Origin: Streptomyces rhizoryzae
GTDB taxonomy: Bacteria > Actinomycetota > Actinomycetes > Streptomycetales > Streptomycetaceae
Length of the DNA stretch: 64,000 nt
Reading direction: 5' to 3'
Assembly: GCF_023155275.1 (NCBI RefSeq)
Contig: NZ_JALMUV010000039.1
Location: 1 to 64,000, forward strand
The notes under the pieces are model-generated. The model worked only from the letters and a program-made list of their open reading frames with translations. It searched no databases and had not been told where the DNA came from. Both the position numbers and the translations under genes were made by a program. Shown here one piece after another: positions 63,934 to 64,000 of this stretch; position 1 is the stretch's first letter, and every line of letters starts with the position of its first letter.

Positions 63934-64000
63934 GGCGGACTCCTCAACGCTTGAACGCTGCTCGGCGGACGGCCGGCCAGGGCCGACAGATCACCGCCAC

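Overview
The window is typical of a streptomycete or close relative (order Kitasatosporales). It is very GC-rich with third-position G/C, uses many GTG starts, has GGAGG-type ribosome binding sites, and carries families almost confined to these bacteria: DUF397, XRE-DUF5753 regulators, DUF574 methyltransferases, F420-dependent LLM oxidoreductases, DUF3040 and SHOCT proteins. The density of mobile elements, secreted enzymes and small regulator/enzyme pairs suggests an accessory or arm region. No rRNA, tRNA or CRISPR array was seen.

Region 1 (1-11380) is a nest of mobile elements. It opens with the 3' end of an Ig-like repeat protein gene and its hairpin. An IS630-type transposase gene follows, split by an 8,183-bp Tn3-family transposon (1323-9505) that has 38-bp terminal inverted repeats (37/38 identical) and a 5-bp target duplication, GGTCT. 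Removing the transposon and one GGTCT copy restores the IS630 reading frame. The transposon carries a tyrosine recombinase with a likely recombination site upstream, a VOC-protein remnant, a 765-residue lectin-like protein with no recognised function, a decayed second IS630-type transposase, and a tnpA broken by a stop codon and several frameshifts. An IS5-family element (10488-11380) adjoins, with 15-bp ends, a TTA duplication and a good candidate -1 slippery heptamer.

Region 2 (11497-37530) is mostly stress, redox and membrane housekeeping: an SDR, an alpha/beta hydrolase, a DUF7144-type membrane protein, an Rv1733c-like protein, a second FtsH, an Rv2629-like protein, a SHOCT protein, a SixA-like phosphatase, a peptidase E, a DosS/DevS-like GAF-GAF histidine kinase with no adjacent response regulator, a patatin-DUF3376 protein, an LLM oxidoreductase, a zinc alcohol dehydrogenase, a pyrophosphatase, an acylphosphatase, a FUSC-type membrane protein and an excisionase-type DNA-binding protein coupled to a hydrolase. 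Several have relatives in mycobacterial dormancy or streptomycete hypoxia gene sets, so the stretch may be a low-oxygen or stationary-phase island. That is inference.

Region 3 (37618-47423) has a methyltransferase, a fused SecD-SecF, a DUF574 methyltransferase, the HATPase / DUF397 / XRE-DUF5753 regulatory set with two striking dyads, a small secreted protein, another LLM oxidoreductase, and a divergent MarR/hydrolase pair with an operator-like repeat.

Region 4 (47829-63933) has secreted and catabolic functions: a trypsin-like protease, an aldo/keto reductase, a GH5 endoglycoceramidase-like enzyme, a PNGase A-like protein, an APH-fold kinase, a barstar-like protein, a divergent deazaflavin-reductase/TetR pair with two palindromic operators, an erythromycin-esterase-like protein, and a GntR/MFS/amidohydrolase group. 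An 86-bp MITE-like inverted repeat then separates it from a Tat-exported amidohydrolase.
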